Shown here: in pieces, positions 55,558 through 64,000 of the stretch | Position numbering within the stretch: the first letter of the stretch is position 1 | Layout of the letters: each line of letters starts with the position of its first letter | Source of the DNA: Bacteroidales bacterium | Lineage (GTDB): Bacteria > Bacteroidota > Bacteroidia > Bacteroidales > F082 | Assembly (NCBI GenBank): GCA_030690365.1 | Contig: JAUYGX010000023.1 | Location: 62,001 to 126,000 of the forward strand | Direction: 5' to 3' | Length of the DNA: 64,000 bases | The notes under the pieces: generated by a model | Database searches by the model: none | The model's input: only the letters and a program-made list of their open reading frames with translations | What the model was told of the DNA's origin: nothing | Translations under genes and position numbers: made by a program

Positions 55558-56787
55558 CTACCCCAACCCCTTCGGATAGCACAAAAAATACTTGGTAGTG
55601 GGTTTGGCCAGCAGCGAGATATTCAACTGATCGGAAGCCTCGGCAATGTCCATCACGGTGCCATCCTTAAACAGGATGTTGATGTTGTCGCTGCCCAGGT
55701 GGTACATGTAGTTGGAGGTGCTGTCGGAAAACACAAAATTATCGGCTTCTTTATCCGTAAGTCCCCATTTTTCCATGACCCTGCCGTGCTTTTCAAGGAT
55801 GAGTTGCTGATCAAAAGGCTCACTATGCATCTCTATCTTAAACAAACGGCGATTGACCACGCTCTGGCTTAACAGGCGCAATACCTTGTCGGGATGGGTA
55901 GTCCAAACCTTCATGGAAGTAAAAATATCAAAATCATCCAGCAGGGTAAACATGGTAAGGGCTTCCTCTTCCTTCAGAAAAAGTTCTTTTGTTACGCGTT
56001 GTTTTAAAAAATAATCGAGTGCCGGTGTGGCAAAAAGCGCTGTTCCCTGCATGCGCAACTCCTTGGCCCTGCGCAACACATGCATCAGGGTATGTTCGGC
56101 CACCAGCACGGTTTTATGCAGGTATACCTGCCAGTACATTAAACGGCGGGCCATGATAAATTTCTCGACCGAATAAATCCCTTTGGCTTCTATCACCAGG
56201 TTATCGTCCACCACATCCAGCATATTGAGGATGCGCTCATAGTTGACCGTTCCTTCGGAAACCCCGGAAAAAAAGCTGTCGCGTTTTAAATAATCCAGCC
56301 GGTCCATATCCAACTGGCTCGATACCAGTTTATGCAAAAAAGCCTTGGGATGGGTGCCGTCAAAAACCTGAATGGCTTCGGTAAGCTTGCCGCCGAATTC
56401 ATCATTCAATCGCATCATCAGCAACTTACTCAGGTATTCATGGTTTACGCCATCGGCAATGCTGTGTTCGAGGGTATGCGAATAGGGACCGTGCCCGATG
56501 TCGTGAAGCAGAATGGCAGTGTAAGAAGCCAGTGCTTCACTTTTGGAGATGTCATGACCTTTTGCCTGCAACTCGGCAATGGCCCTTTTCATGAGGTACA
56601 TCGCGCCAAGCGAATGATGAAAACGGGTATGCAGCGCACCGGGATACACCAGGTGTGTTAAGCCCAACTGCTTGATGCGGCGCAAACGCTGGAACCAGGG
56701 ATGCTCAATTAAATCGAACAGCAAGCCATCAGGAATGCTGATAAAACCGTAAACAGGATCGTTTAAAATTTTGCGTTTGTTTACCAT
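55558..56787 (-). CDS. HD domain phosphohydrolase, SAMHD1/dGTPase-like
   Basis: A protein of 409 residues from the ATG at 56787. The opening DPVYGFISIPDGLL and HPWFQRLRRIKQLGL are typical of the family of HD phosphohydrolases related to dGTPases. Metal ligands are in HTRFHHSLG, ILLHDIGHGPYSHTLEH and QLDMDRLDYLKRDS. It may hydrolyse deoxynucleotides; the true substrate is not proven. Divergent from porX with a 111-bp gap. Confidence 0.88.
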   Translation of the reverse strand: MVNKRKILNDPVYGFISIPDGLLFDLIEHPWFQRLRRIKQLGLTHLVYPGALHTRFHHSLGAMYLMKRAIAELQAKGHDISKSEALASYTAILLHDIGHGPYSHTLEHSIADGVNHEYLSKLLMMRLNDEFGGKLTEAIQVFDGTHPKAFLHKLVSSQLDMDRLDYLKRDSFFSGVSEGTVNYERILNMLDVVDDNLVIEAKGIYSVEKFIMARRLMYWQVYLHKTVLVAEHTLMHVLRRAKELRMQGTALFATPALDYFLKQRVTKELFLKEEEALTMFTLLDDFDIFTSMKVWTTHPDKVLRLLSQSVVNRRLFKIEMHSEPFDQQLILEKHGRVMEKWGLTDKEADNFVFSDSTSNYMYHLGSDNINILFKDGTVMDIAEASDQLNISLLAKPTTKYFLCYPKGLG

Positions 56788-56898
56788 GTTATGCCTCACA
56801 AATTATGTTAATTTTGTTGGTTGTTACATCCATCTTGGGCAATAATGCAGTGATTTTAGCATTACAAAGGTACAGTAATTAAACACAATTAGCCTACT

Positions 56899-58452
56899 AT
56901 GACCAAAATTAGAATCTTATGGGCAGATGATGAAATCGAGATGCTCAAACCACATATCATGTACCTGGAAGAAAAAGGATACGATGTAGATGCCGTTAAC
57001 AACGGGGATGAAGCCGTTGACATGGTGAAAGAACACCATTACGATATTGTATTTTTGGATGAACAAATGCCTGGTATGAGCGGCATTGAAGCACTGGAGG
57101 AAATCAAAAAGAGCCATCCCAACCTCCCTGTGGTGATGATCACCAAAAGTGAAGAAGAAGCCATCATGGAAGATGCCATTGGCAGCAACATTGCCGATTA
57201 CCTCATCAAACCTGTAAAACCAAGCCAGATCCTGCTTTCGCTGAAAAGGAACCTGGAAAACAAAAAACTGGCCGGTGAAAAGGCCACCATGAACTATCAG
57301 CAAAAATTCAGGGAAATCAGCATGCGCTTGTCCGACCGGCTCGACACCCAGGAGTGGGTGAATGTGTACAAAGAACTGGTGAGGTATGAACTCGATTTGG
57401 AAAAGTCGGACGATCAGGGAATTATCGATATCCTGCACATGCAGAAAAGTGAGGCCAACAATGCATTTACCAGGTTTTACGAAAGAAATTACAAAGATTG
57501 GTTGTACAACAAATCTGATGATTGCCCAACCATGTCGCATACCCTGATCCGTGACAAGGTTTTCCCGCTGTTGAACAAAGGCAAACAGGTTTTTTTGTTG
57601 TTAATCGACAACCTGCGCTACGACCAATGGAAAATGATCCAACCCATTATCGAACAATACTATCGGGTACAAACCGACGACATTTATTACAGCATTCTGC
57701 CCACTACTACACAATATGCACGCAACGCCCTGTTTTCGGGCCTTATGCCCAACGAAATCAGAAAGCACTACAACCAGTTCTGGACCGATGAGGATGAAGA
57801 AGGGACGAAAAACCAATACGAAGAACAAATGTTGGTCGAACTCCTGAAACGTCATGGAAAGCACGTAAAAACTTCTTACAATAAAATCCTTAACCTGAAT
57901 GCCGGGCGCAAATTGTTCGACAACATCTCCAACCTGATGCCCAACGATTTTAATGTGATCGTGTACAACTTTGTGGACATGCTATCGCATGCGCGTACCG
58001 AGATGGAAATTATCCGCGAACTGGCTGATGATGAACCGGCCTACCGCTCACTGATGTTGTCGTGGTTTGAGCATTCTTCCCTGTTCGACATCATCAAATA
58101 CCTGGCCACCAAAGACATACACCTGATCATCACAACCGATCACGGAAGTATTAAAGTAAACAATCCCGTAAAGATTGTAGGCGACAAAGCCGTAAACACC
58201 AACTTGCGGTACAAATATGGAAAAAGTCTGGCCTACAACAACAAAGAAGTGTTTGAGATGTCGAATCCTGAGGAATATTTTCTTCCCAAACTAAATGTGA
58301 GTGCCCGTTGGGCTTTTACGCGCGGGACCGATTTCTTTGCCTATCCCAACAACTACAACTACTATGTAAATTATTACCGGAACACCTTCCAGCATGGGGG
58401 CATCTCACTGGAAGAAGTGCTCATTCCCATTATAACCCTTAACTCCAAATAA
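56899..58452 (+). CDS. porX: PorX, response regulator with PglZ phosphatase-like effector
   Basis: A 517-residue two-domain regulator. The receiver domain (about 1-120) has D10/D11, the phosphoacceptor D54 (VFLDEQMPG), T82 and K104. A helical linker leads to a PglZ alkaline-phosphatase-like domain (about 225-517) with D237 (LLIDNLRYDQW), T271 (TTTQYARN) and DHGSIKVN as metal and nucleophile positions. PorX works with the kinase PorY to control T9SS genes and cleaves oligonucleotides in characterised species. Its stop codon overlaps the tsaE start (TAATG). PorY is not in the window. Confidence 0.95.
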   Translation: MTKIRILWADDEIEMLKPHIMYLEEKGYDVDAVNNGDEAVDMVKEHHYDIVFLDEQMPGMSGIEALEEIKKSHPNLPVVMITKSEEEAIMEDAIGSNIADYLIKPVKPSQILLSLKRNLENKKLAGEKATMNYQQKFREISMRLSDRLDTQEWVNVYKELVRYELDLEKSDDQGIIDILHMQKSEANNAFTRFYERNYKDWLYNKSDDCPTMSHTLIRDKVFPLLNKGKQVFLLLIDNLRYDQWKMIQPIIEQYYRVQTDDIYYSILPTTTQYARNALFSGLMPNEIRKHYNQFWTDEDEEGTKNQYEEQMLVELLKRHGKHVKTSYNKILNLNAGRKLFDNISNLMPNDFNVIVYNFVDMLSHARTEMEIIRELADDEPAYRSLMLSWFEHSSLFDIIKYLATKDIHLIITTDHGSIKVNNPVKIVGDKAVNTNLRYKYGKSLAYNNKEVFEMSNPEEYFLPKLNVSARWAFTRGTDFFAYPNNYNYYVNYYRNTFQHGGISLEEVLIPIITLNSK

Positions 58453-58883
58453 TGGAAACCTTAGTTGCACGCAGTCTGGACGATCTGTCCATTATTGCCC
58501 TTAAAATCCTTGAATGCAAGTGTGAGGAACGTGTTTTTGCCATCAACGGCAAAATGGGTGCCGGCAAAACCACCCTGATTAAAACCTTTTGCGACGTTCT
58601 GGATGTGGTAGATGTGGTGAACAGCCCTACCTTTGCCCTGGTAAACGAATACCATACCGACAAGGGATTGCCTGTTTTTCATTTCGATTTTTATCGGGTC
58701 AAAAAGCTTGAGGAAGTGTTCGACATCGGTTACGAAGAATATTTCTTTAGCAATGAATACTGCTTTATCGAATGGCCTGAACTGGTTCGGGAACTTTTGC
58801 CCTCGTCATACGTATACATCAACATTGAGGTAGGCAAAAACGAAGAAAGGATTATTCAGTATAGCTGTATGAACCATTCATAA
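58452..58883 (+). CDS. tsaE: tRNA threonylcarbamoyladenosine biosynthesis ATPase
   Basis: The 143-residue TsaE protein powers the TsaB-TsaD complex that makes t6A37 of ANN-decoding tRNAs. It has the P-loop GKMGAGKTTLIK (residues about 33-44), the SPTFALVNEY block and FIEWPE. The ATG at 58452 shares a base with the porX stop, so translation is coupled. The gene order porX-tsaE-ald is one I recall in related genomes. Confidence 0.95.
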   Translation: METLVARSLDDLSIIALKILECKCEERVFAINGKMGAGKTTLIKTFCDVLDVVDVVNSPTFALVNEYHTDKGLPVFHFDFYRVKKLEEVFDIGYEEYFFSNEYCFIEWPELVRELLPSSYVYINIEVGKNEERIIQYSCMNHS

Positions 58884-58956
58884 TCAATACGATATTGATA
58901 ATTTGAGGTGTTGGCAGATGAACAAATTCGTTTGAAGGATATTAAAGTAAAAGGAA

Positions 58957-60183
58957 ATGGTCGAGGAAGGAAAAGGATATGTATCATATGCTCCATCGGA
59001 GCACCTGATTCCCAAGGAACAGTTGCAGGAAGCTGCTTTCGACAAAAACAAACTGGTCATCGGCGTACCCCGGGAGGTTTCGGAAGACGAAAACCGGGTG
59101 GCTTTGGTTCCGGAAGCCGTACAGCTTTTATCCGATCGGGGTCATCAGGTGCTGGTGGAAGAATATGCGGGATCGGCCGCCCACTTTACCAACCAGGCCT
59201 ATGCCGAAGCCGGAGCCGTATTAACCTCCGGGGCCAAAGAAATATATCAGGCCGATATCATCCTGAAGATTGCACCTCCTAACGAAAACGAAATTGACAT
59301 GATGGCCCGGGGCAAAACCCTGTTTTCATCGGTATTTTTACCCAACAGCTCCAAGAAATATTTTGTCAAACTGTCGGCCAAAAAGCCCAATGCACTGGCC
59401 TTTGAGTATATACAAGACAAATCGGGTGCACTGCCTGTGATGAAGTCGATGAGCGAAATCATCGGAAACACCACCATCCTGGTGGCTTCGCAACTTTTGT
59501 GCAGCGTTACGCATGGCAAAGGGGTGATGTTGGGCGGATTTCCAGGAATAAAACCTACAGAGGTAGTTATTATAGGAGCAGGTACTGTTGCGGAATATGC
59601 AGCACGCATGGCACTGGGAATGGGTGCTTTCGTCAAAATTTTCGACGATTCCATTTTTAAGTTGCGACATATCCAGAACATGCTGGGTCAGCGAATTTAC
59701 ACCAGCACCATGTTGCCCAAATTACTCGACGAAGCCCTGATAAAGGCCGATGTGGTGATTGCGGCAAAATATGCAGCCCAGGGAATTTCATCCTACATGA
59801 TACCGGAACAAACCGTAAAAAAGATGAAACCCGGTTCAGTGATTGTGGATGCCAGCATCGACCAGGGTGGCTGCTTCGAAACTTCAAGGCTGACAACCCA
59901 TACCAACCCTGTTTATCAGCTACATGAAGTAACACATTATTGTGTGCCCAACATTGCTTCGAGTGTACCTCATACGGCCTCCATATCGCTTAGCAATATT
60001 CTCACCCCCATGATCCTGCAGATTGCCCATCACGGGGATGTTCACACCATGATTAAACGCGATCAGGGCTTTGCCAAAGGAGTGTACTTATATAATGGCG
60101 TTCTCACCAACAAACACATGGGACACCTGTTTGGACTTCCTTTCCAGGATCTGGAATTACTGATTTCGGCTTTTAGCCAGTAG
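58957..60183 (+). CDS. ald: Alanine dehydrogenase
   Basis: The enzyme interconverts alanine and pyruvate with NAD. It has 408 residues, slightly longer than the 370 of the classical form because of an N-terminal extension of about 30 residues. The AlaDh/PNT N-domain shows IGVPREVSEDENRVALVPEA, and the NAD fold shows VVIIGAGTVAEYAARMALGMG and VKIFDDS. The later block DASIDQGGCFETSR and HYCVPNIASSVPHTAS match the family. It follows tsaE after 73 bp. Confidence 0.9.
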   Translation: MVEEGKGYVSYAPSEHLIPKEQLQEAAFDKNKLVIGVPREVSEDENRVALVPEAVQLLSDRGHQVLVEEYAGSAAHFTNQAYAEAGAVLTSGAKEIYQADIILKIAPPNENEIDMMARGKTLFSSVFLPNSSKKYFVKLSAKKPNALAFEYIQDKSGALPVMKSMSEIIGNTTILVASQLLCSVTHGKGVMLGGFPGIKPTEVVIIGAGTVAEYAARMALGMGAFVKIFDDSIFKLRHIQNMLGQRIYTSTMLPKLLDEALIKADVVIAAKYAAQGISSYMIPEQTVKKMKPGSVIVDASIDQGGCFETSRLTTHTNPVYQLHEVTHYCVPNIASSVPHTASISLSNILTPMILQIAHHGDVHTMIKRDQGFAKGVYLYNGVLTNKHMGHLFGLPFQDLELLISAFSQ

Positions 60184-60230
60184 AAAAAATAACGGTTAAT
60201 CAAAGTACACAACACCCAGGTATTTATGGG

Positions 60231-60373
60231 AGCATTCCACGCAAAGAACGCGAAGTGGGAACACGCGGAGAACGCAAAGTTTACGAGTCTTTATATTACA
60301 GATTTTGCTATTTAAACAAATCTCTTCGCGTTCTTAGCCTATCTTTTCTTTGCGCCCTTTGCGTGAAACCCTT
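60231..60373. repeat. Imperfect inverted repeat of CGCAAAGAACGCG type
   Basis: The left arm (from 60239) reads CACGCAAAGAACGCGAAG and is followed by a partial copy GGAGAACGCAAAG. The right arm includes CTTCGCGTTCTT (60323-60335) and TTTGCGCCCTTTGCGTG (60349-60366). The arms pair in part across about 70 bases. It fills the middle of the gap 60184-60552; the rest of that gap has no gene. Confidence 0.55.
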
Positions 60374-60521
60374 TCATCGTTCCTAAGTTAACAAGTGTTA
60401 ATACAATCACTTAGGTCAGTATCCTTATACAAACGAACCGCTCCTAACTCGCTATTTTTTTACAACTTACTACATTACAACCCTTTAACATATATTAACA
60501 CCGCCAAGAAACACCTTTTGA

Positions 60522-60529
60522 TAACTTTG
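60522..60529 (+). promoter_or_regulatory. -7 box of the moxR operon
   Basis: TAACTTTG matches TAnnTTTG, 23 bp before the moxR ATG. No clear TTTG at -33. Confidence 0.4.
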
Positions 60530-60552
60530 CCTTCAAATTCAAATACATTAAC

Positions 60553-61545
60553 ATGTTAGAAACAGATATTCGTGAACTCAATGAAAGAATCCAGCGTGAG
60601 AGTCAGTTTACCGACCTGATTTACCTGGAAATGAACAAGGTGATTATTGGTCAGAAACACATGACCGAACGCCTGCTCATCGGATTGCTTGCCAACGGAC
60701 ATATTCTCCTGGAAGGAGTACCAGGCCTGGCAAAAACATTGGCCATTAACTCGCTGGCGAATATTATTGATGCCAAATTCAGTCGTATTCAGTTTACTCC
60801 TGACCTGCTACCCGCCGACTTGCTGGGAACCATGATTTACAGCATTAAAAAGGAGGAGTTTGTGATTAAGAAAGGCCCCATCTTCGCCAACTTTATCCTG
60901 GCCGATGAAATTAACAGGTCTCCCGCAAAGGTTCAGAGTGCTTTACTCGAAGCCATGCAGGAGCGCCAGGTGACCATTGGCGATAATACGTTCAAACTGC
61001 AAGAACCATTTTTGGTGATGGCGACCCAAAACCCCATCGAACAGGAAGGAACCTATCCCCTGCCCGAAGCACAGGTCGACCGTTTTATGATGAAGGTGGT
61101 GATTAATTATCCCAAAAAAGAAGAAGAAAAAATCATCCTTCGCCAGAACATCACCAATACACAAGCCAAAACCAACAAAGTACTCAGCGTTGCAGAAATC
61201 CTGAAAGCACGGGAACTGGTCCGCGAAATTTATCTGGACGAAAAAATCGAAAATTACATCACGGATATCGTTTTTGCCACCCGTTTTCCAAAAGAATACA
61301 AGCTGAATAAATTCGCCGGAATGATTTCGTACGGAGCCTCACCACGTGCCAGCATCAACCTGGCACTTGCAGCCAAAGCACTTGCATTCCTACGCCGCCG
61401 GGGCTATGTGATTCCTGAAGATATCCGTGCCGTAGCTCACGATGTAATGCGTCACCGCATTGGCTTGACTTACGAAGCCGAAGCCGAAAACATTACCAGC
61501 GAAGACATCATCAACGAAGTACTGAACACGGTTGAAGTACCCTAA
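60553..61545 (+). CDS. MoxR family AAA+ ATPase
   Basis: A 330-residue chaperone-type ATPase. Walker A is GVPGLAKT (about 56-63), Walker B is ILADEINRSPAKVQSALLEAM, and sensor regions MATQNPIEQEGTYPLPEAQVD (given here as ATQNPIEQEGTYPLPE) and RASINLALAAKALA follow. MoxR ATPases act with VWA-domain proteins in assembly or stress functions. It leads a cluster with a DUF58 protein, a BatD-like protein and batA. Confidence 0.94.
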   Translation: MLETDIRELNERIQRESQFTDLIYLEMNKVIIGQKHMTERLLIGLLANGHILLEGVPGLAKTLAINSLANIIDAKFSRIQFTPDLLPADLLGTMIYSIKKEEFVIKKGPIFANFILADEINRSPAKVQSALLEAMQERQVTIGDNTFKLQEPFLVMATQNPIEQEGTYPLPEAQVDRFMMKVVINYPKKEEEKIILRQNITNTQAKTNKVLSVAEILKARELVREIYLDEKIENYITDIVFATRFPKEYKLNKFAGMISYGASPRASINLALAAKALAFLRRRGYVIPEDIRAVAHDVMRHRIGLTYEAEAENITSEDIINEVLNTVEVP

Positions 61546-61562
61546 TCAAAAATTAATATCCA

Positions 61563-62438
61563 GTGGAAGCGCAGGAACTTTTTAAAAAAGTCAGAAAAAT
61601 TGAGATAAAAACACGCGGACTATCCAACCAGATATTTTCCGGTGAATACCACAGTGTTTTTAAAGGAAGAGGTATGGCCTTTAGCGAGGTGCGCGAATAC
61701 CAGTTTGGCGACGACATCCGCAACATCGACTGGAACGTCACCGCACGGTTTAACCACCCGTTTATCAAAGTGTTTGAAGAAGAACGTGAACTTACAGTAA
61801 TGCTGTTAATTGATGTTTCGGGCTCGAATAATTTTGGTACCAACCAACAGCTTAAGCAGGAGTTAATCACCGAAATTGCGGCGGTACTTTCCTTTTCGGC
61901 CATCCAGAACAACGATAAAGTAGGTGTGATTTTCTTTAGCGATATCATCGAAAAGTTTATCCCGCCCAAGAAGGGAAGTTCTCATATTTTGCGCATCATC
62001 AGGGAATTGATCGATTTCAAGGCCAAAAATACCGGAACCAATATTTCAGAAGCACTGCGGTACCTCACCAATGCCATCAAAAAGAAATCGACCGCCTTTC
62101 TGATCTCCGACTTCATGGATAACAACCTGGAGAAAGCCTTGCAGATTGCCAATTACAAACACGATTTGATTGCCTTGCGGATTACCGATCCCAGAGAAAC
62201 CGATATCCCCAATGTAGGTCTGGTTCGTATGCGCGATGCTGAAACCGGTGTCTTGCAGTGGGTGGATACTTCCAGTGAGAAAACCAGAGTGGCTTTACAG
62301 AATTTTGCACGTGAAAAATCTGCGTCGCTGGATTCCACACTGGCGCGGTCGGGTGTGGACATGGTGCGGCTTTACACAGGACGCGACTATGTAAAACCGT
62401 TGATGAACCTCTTTAAAAAACGTGAATCGAGAAAATAA
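61563..62438 (+). CDS. DUF58 domain protein
   Basis: A 291-residue protein with a GTG start. The opening KKVRKIEIKTRGLSNQIFSG and the DUF58 block GMAFSEVREYQFGDDIRNID are the family signature. A VWA-like half shows the metal site DVSGSNNFGT and later SDFMDNNLE. DUF58 proteins co-occur with MoxR ATPases and are thought to be their targets or co-factors. It is 17 bp downstream of moxR and abuts the next gene with one base between. Confidence 0.93.
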   Translation: MEAQELFKKVRKIEIKTRGLSNQIFSGEYHSVFKGRGMAFSEVREYQFGDDIRNIDWNVTARFNHPFIKVFEEERELTVMLLIDVSGSNNFGTNQQLKQELITEIAAVLSFSAIQNNDKVGVIFFSDIIEKFIPPKKGSSHILRIIRELIDFKAKNTGTNISEALRYLTNAIKKKSTAFLISDFMDNNLEKALQIANYKHDLIALRITDPRETDIPNVGLVRMRDAETGVLQWVDTSSEKTRVALQNFAREKSASLDSTLARSGVDMVRLYTGRDYVKPLMNLFKKRESRK

Positions 62439-62439
62439 A

Positions 62440-63441
62440 ATGAATCGAAATCTCATCAAATTACTTTTCAGTTTCACCCTCCTGGTGGCTCTTTTTACCG
62501 GGTTGAAAGTACAGAGCCAGGAGGTAGCTGCCTGGTCGAAAATCGACACAGGTGCCATCATGATCGGACAGCAGGTGAACATGCAATTCGGCATCCGGGT
62601 GACTGAAGGTTATCAGGCGGGTTGGCCCGAAATCGGCGATACATTGACATCGAACATTGAAGTGATAAACAAATCGGCGATCGATACGCTGACAGAACCG
62701 GGAACACTTCGTTTAATGCAGCAACTTACAATTACCTCGTTCGACAGTGGTTACTTTAAAATCCCCGCCTTCAACATACACATCAGTAAACCAGGCGATA
62801 CCACCACACAGATTTCATCTTCCGGCGAGTTATACCTGAAAGTGAATGTACCTGTTGTGGATACCGCTCAGGCCATCAAACCCATTGCAGGACCAATCAG
62901 CGAGCCATATACCTTTAAGGAGTTGTTGCCCTGGATTTTACTTGGACTAGGGGTTATTGCCCTTGTAGTATTGTTGATTTTTTACCTTAAACGTAGAAAG
63001 AAAAAACAACCACTTTTCGAACGCAAAGCCAAACCTGCTCAACCTCCGCACCTCGTGGCCATCAACAAGCTGGAAGAATTGCGACTGGCAAAAGTGTGGC
63101 AAAGCGGAAAGCTGAAACAGTACCACTCGCAGATCACCGATATCATGCGCGAATACATGGACAACCGCTTTCATTTTGACGCCCCTGAAATGACTTCGGA
63201 TGAGATACTATCCACCTTAAAAAAATTTAAGGTGAACGATGAGGCTTATGGCAAATTGAGTGGCGTATTGTTTTTGTCGGATATGGTAAAATTTGCCAAA
63301 TCGCAACCCACAGCCCTCGAAAACGACCTTAGTATATCGCACTGTGTTGACTTTGTGAACGAAACCAAGGAGGAAAAACCTACGATAGCAGGAACCGATG
63401 CTGCAACACAAAATAAACCCTCCAAACCGACTAACAATTAG
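62440..63441 (+). CDS. BatD-like membrane protein of the moxR-bat cluster
   Basis: A 333-residue protein from the ATG at 62440, one base after the DUF58 stop. A signal peptide (about 1-26) precedes a beta-rich periplasmic domain (about 27-160), a helix (about 166-186, LPWILLGLGVIALVVLLIFY) and a cytoplasmic helical part with QYHSQITDIMREYMDNRFHF. The position and layout match BatD-like or DUF4381-like proteins of this cluster. The exact family is uncertain. Confidence 0.7.
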   Translation: MNRNLIKLLFSFTLLVALFTGLKVQSQEVAAWSKIDTGAIMIGQQVNMQFGIRVTEGYQAGWPEIGDTLTSNIEVINKSAIDTLTEPGTLRLMQQLTITSFDSGYFKIPAFNIHISKPGDTTTQISSSGELYLKVNVPVVDTAQAIKPIAGPISEPYTFKELLPWILLGLGVIALVVLLIFYLKRRKKKQPLFERKAKPAQPPHLVAINKLEELRLAKVWQSGKLKQYHSQITDIMREYMDNRFHFDAPEMTSDEILSTLKKFKVNDEAYGKLSGVLFLSDMVKFAKSQPTALENDLSISHCVDFVNETKEEKPTIAGTDAATQNKPSKPTNN

Positions 63442-63446
63442 GCCCT

Positions 63447-64000
63447 ATGCAGAACTTGTTTAACATAGAACACTGGGCAAATCCCGAATATTTTTATCTG
63501 CTGCTGCTGATTCCATTGCTCATCGTATGGTATTGGTTCAGACGCAATAAAACACAAGCAGAAGTCAGGTTTTCAGGACTTGCTGCTTTCGCCGGAGTGA
63601 AGAATAGCCCCCGTACCTGGCTTATCCATGCCCTTTTTGTACTCCGGCTACTGGCACTTACGCTTTTAATTATTGCGCTGGCGCGACCTCAATACACCTC
63701 TTCGAAACAAAATATTCAAATCGAAGGCATCGACATTGTAGTGGCCCTTGATGTTTCAGGAAGTATGCTGGCCCGGGATTTTCAACCCGACCGGCTGGAA
63801 GCAGCCAAAGCTGTGGCGGAAGACTTCATCAAAGGTCGTCCAAACGATCGGGTGGCCTTAGTCATCTTTAGTGGCGAGGCCTTTACACAGGTGCCTTTAA
63901 CCACCGACCATGCCATGATTTCAAACTTATTTAACGAAATCAAAAGCGGCATGATTGAAGACGGGACCGCCATCGGCGACGGGTTAGCCACCGCTGTGAG
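63447..64000 (+). CDS. batA: VWA domain protein BatA, C-terminus cut by window edge
   Basis: An aerotolerance-type protein. It starts ATG at 63447 and reads MQNLFNIEHWANPEYFYLLL, with two helices (about 17-30 and 55-72) and a VWA domain whose MIDAS is DVSGSM (about 98-103), followed by FSGEAFTQVPLTTD. Only the first 184 codons are in the window. It closes the visible part of the moxR, DUF58, BatD-like, batA cluster. Confidence 0.92.
   Translation, partial: MQNLFNIEHWANPEYFYLLLLIPLLIVWYWFRRNKTQAEVRFSGLAAFAGVKNSPRTWLIHALFVLRLLALTLLIIALARPQYTSSKQNIQIEGIDIVVALDVSGSMLARDFQPDRLEAAKAVAEDFIKGRPNDRVALVIFSGEAFTQVPLTTDHAMISNLFNEIKSGMIEDGTAIGDGLATAV

Noticed and set aside
58908-59282. Frame starting upstream of ald
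   Set aside because: Out of frame with the conserved ald sequence and highly arginine/glycine rich, as expected for a shadow frame.

Overview
The window reads as chromosome of a member of the Bacteroidota, probably class Bacteroidia (a Marinilabiliales-like lineage is a guess). The reasons are TAnnTTTG-type -7 promoter boxes in front of many genes, a cargo protein with a C-terminal type IX secretion (T9SS) sorting domain, the T9SS regulator PorX, a TonB receptor with a carboxypeptidase-like plug extension, a DUF2723/TMEM260-like membrane protein, a MoxR-DUF58-Bat cluster, and a tRNA-guanine transglycosylase without zinc cysteines. There is no rRNA, no recognisable tRNA, no CRISPR array and no intact transposase or integrase.

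Layout. 1-5.4 kb, minus strand: a compact sucrose locus made of a TonB receptor, sucrose phosphorylase and an MFS permease cut by the window edge, preceded by a 12-bp-period GTTAAC array. 5.6-10.4 kb: GtrA-like protein, secreted M28 peptidase with a PDZ domain, LptF/LptG-type permease and tgt. 10.4-12.2 kb: glycosyltransferase overlapping an ECF-type sigma factor. 12.4-12.9 kb: a toxin-antitoxin pair whose toxin is frameshifted. 13-18.2 kb: urocanate hydratase, a membrane glycosyltransferase, an MBL hydrolase, an FtsB/DivIC-like protein and a DUF3124 lipoprotein. 18.3-18.7 kb: two copies of a palindromic repeat. 18.7-28.8 kb: T9SS cargo protein, an RSH (p)ppGpp enzyme with a degenerate synthetase site, a Fur regulator, purA, ACP phosphodiesterase and iorAB. 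28.8-33.5 kb: DUF2723 protein and a glutamate-type dehydrogenase whose 3' end is duplicated 476 bp downstream around a short insert. 34-41.2 kb: a MacB/FtsX-type ABC exporter operon (adaptor, small protein, permease, ATPase, second permease) with a candidate operator. 41.4-48.5 kb: accessory genes (GNAT, an outer-membrane-type protein with a premature stop, an FAD oxidoreductase with a long unassigned C-terminal region, VOC, pirin, a DUF2238 remnant, DUF2442). 48.6-51.6 kb: proton-translocating transhydrogenase operon with a 20-bp palindrome over its promoter. 51.8-52.5 kb: hicAB with a nonsense codon in hicA. 52.7-60.2 kb: DUF3352-like anchored protein, HD phosphohydrolase, then porX-tsaE-ald. 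60.5-64 kb: moxR-DUF58-BatD-like-batA, cut by the right edge.

Most of the window is ordinary housekeeping sequence. The unusual content lies in the disrupted genes (two toxins, one outer-membrane-type protein, one DUF2238 remnant), the 38-bp direct repeat after the dehydrogenase, the degenerate synthetase site of the RSH protein, and several clean operator-like or promoter-like motifs. I did not find a clearly new multi-gene system. The closest candidates are the FAD oxidoreductase with its extra C-terminal region and the insert behind the dehydrogenase gene. All family assignments come from motifs recognised by eye, without database searches.
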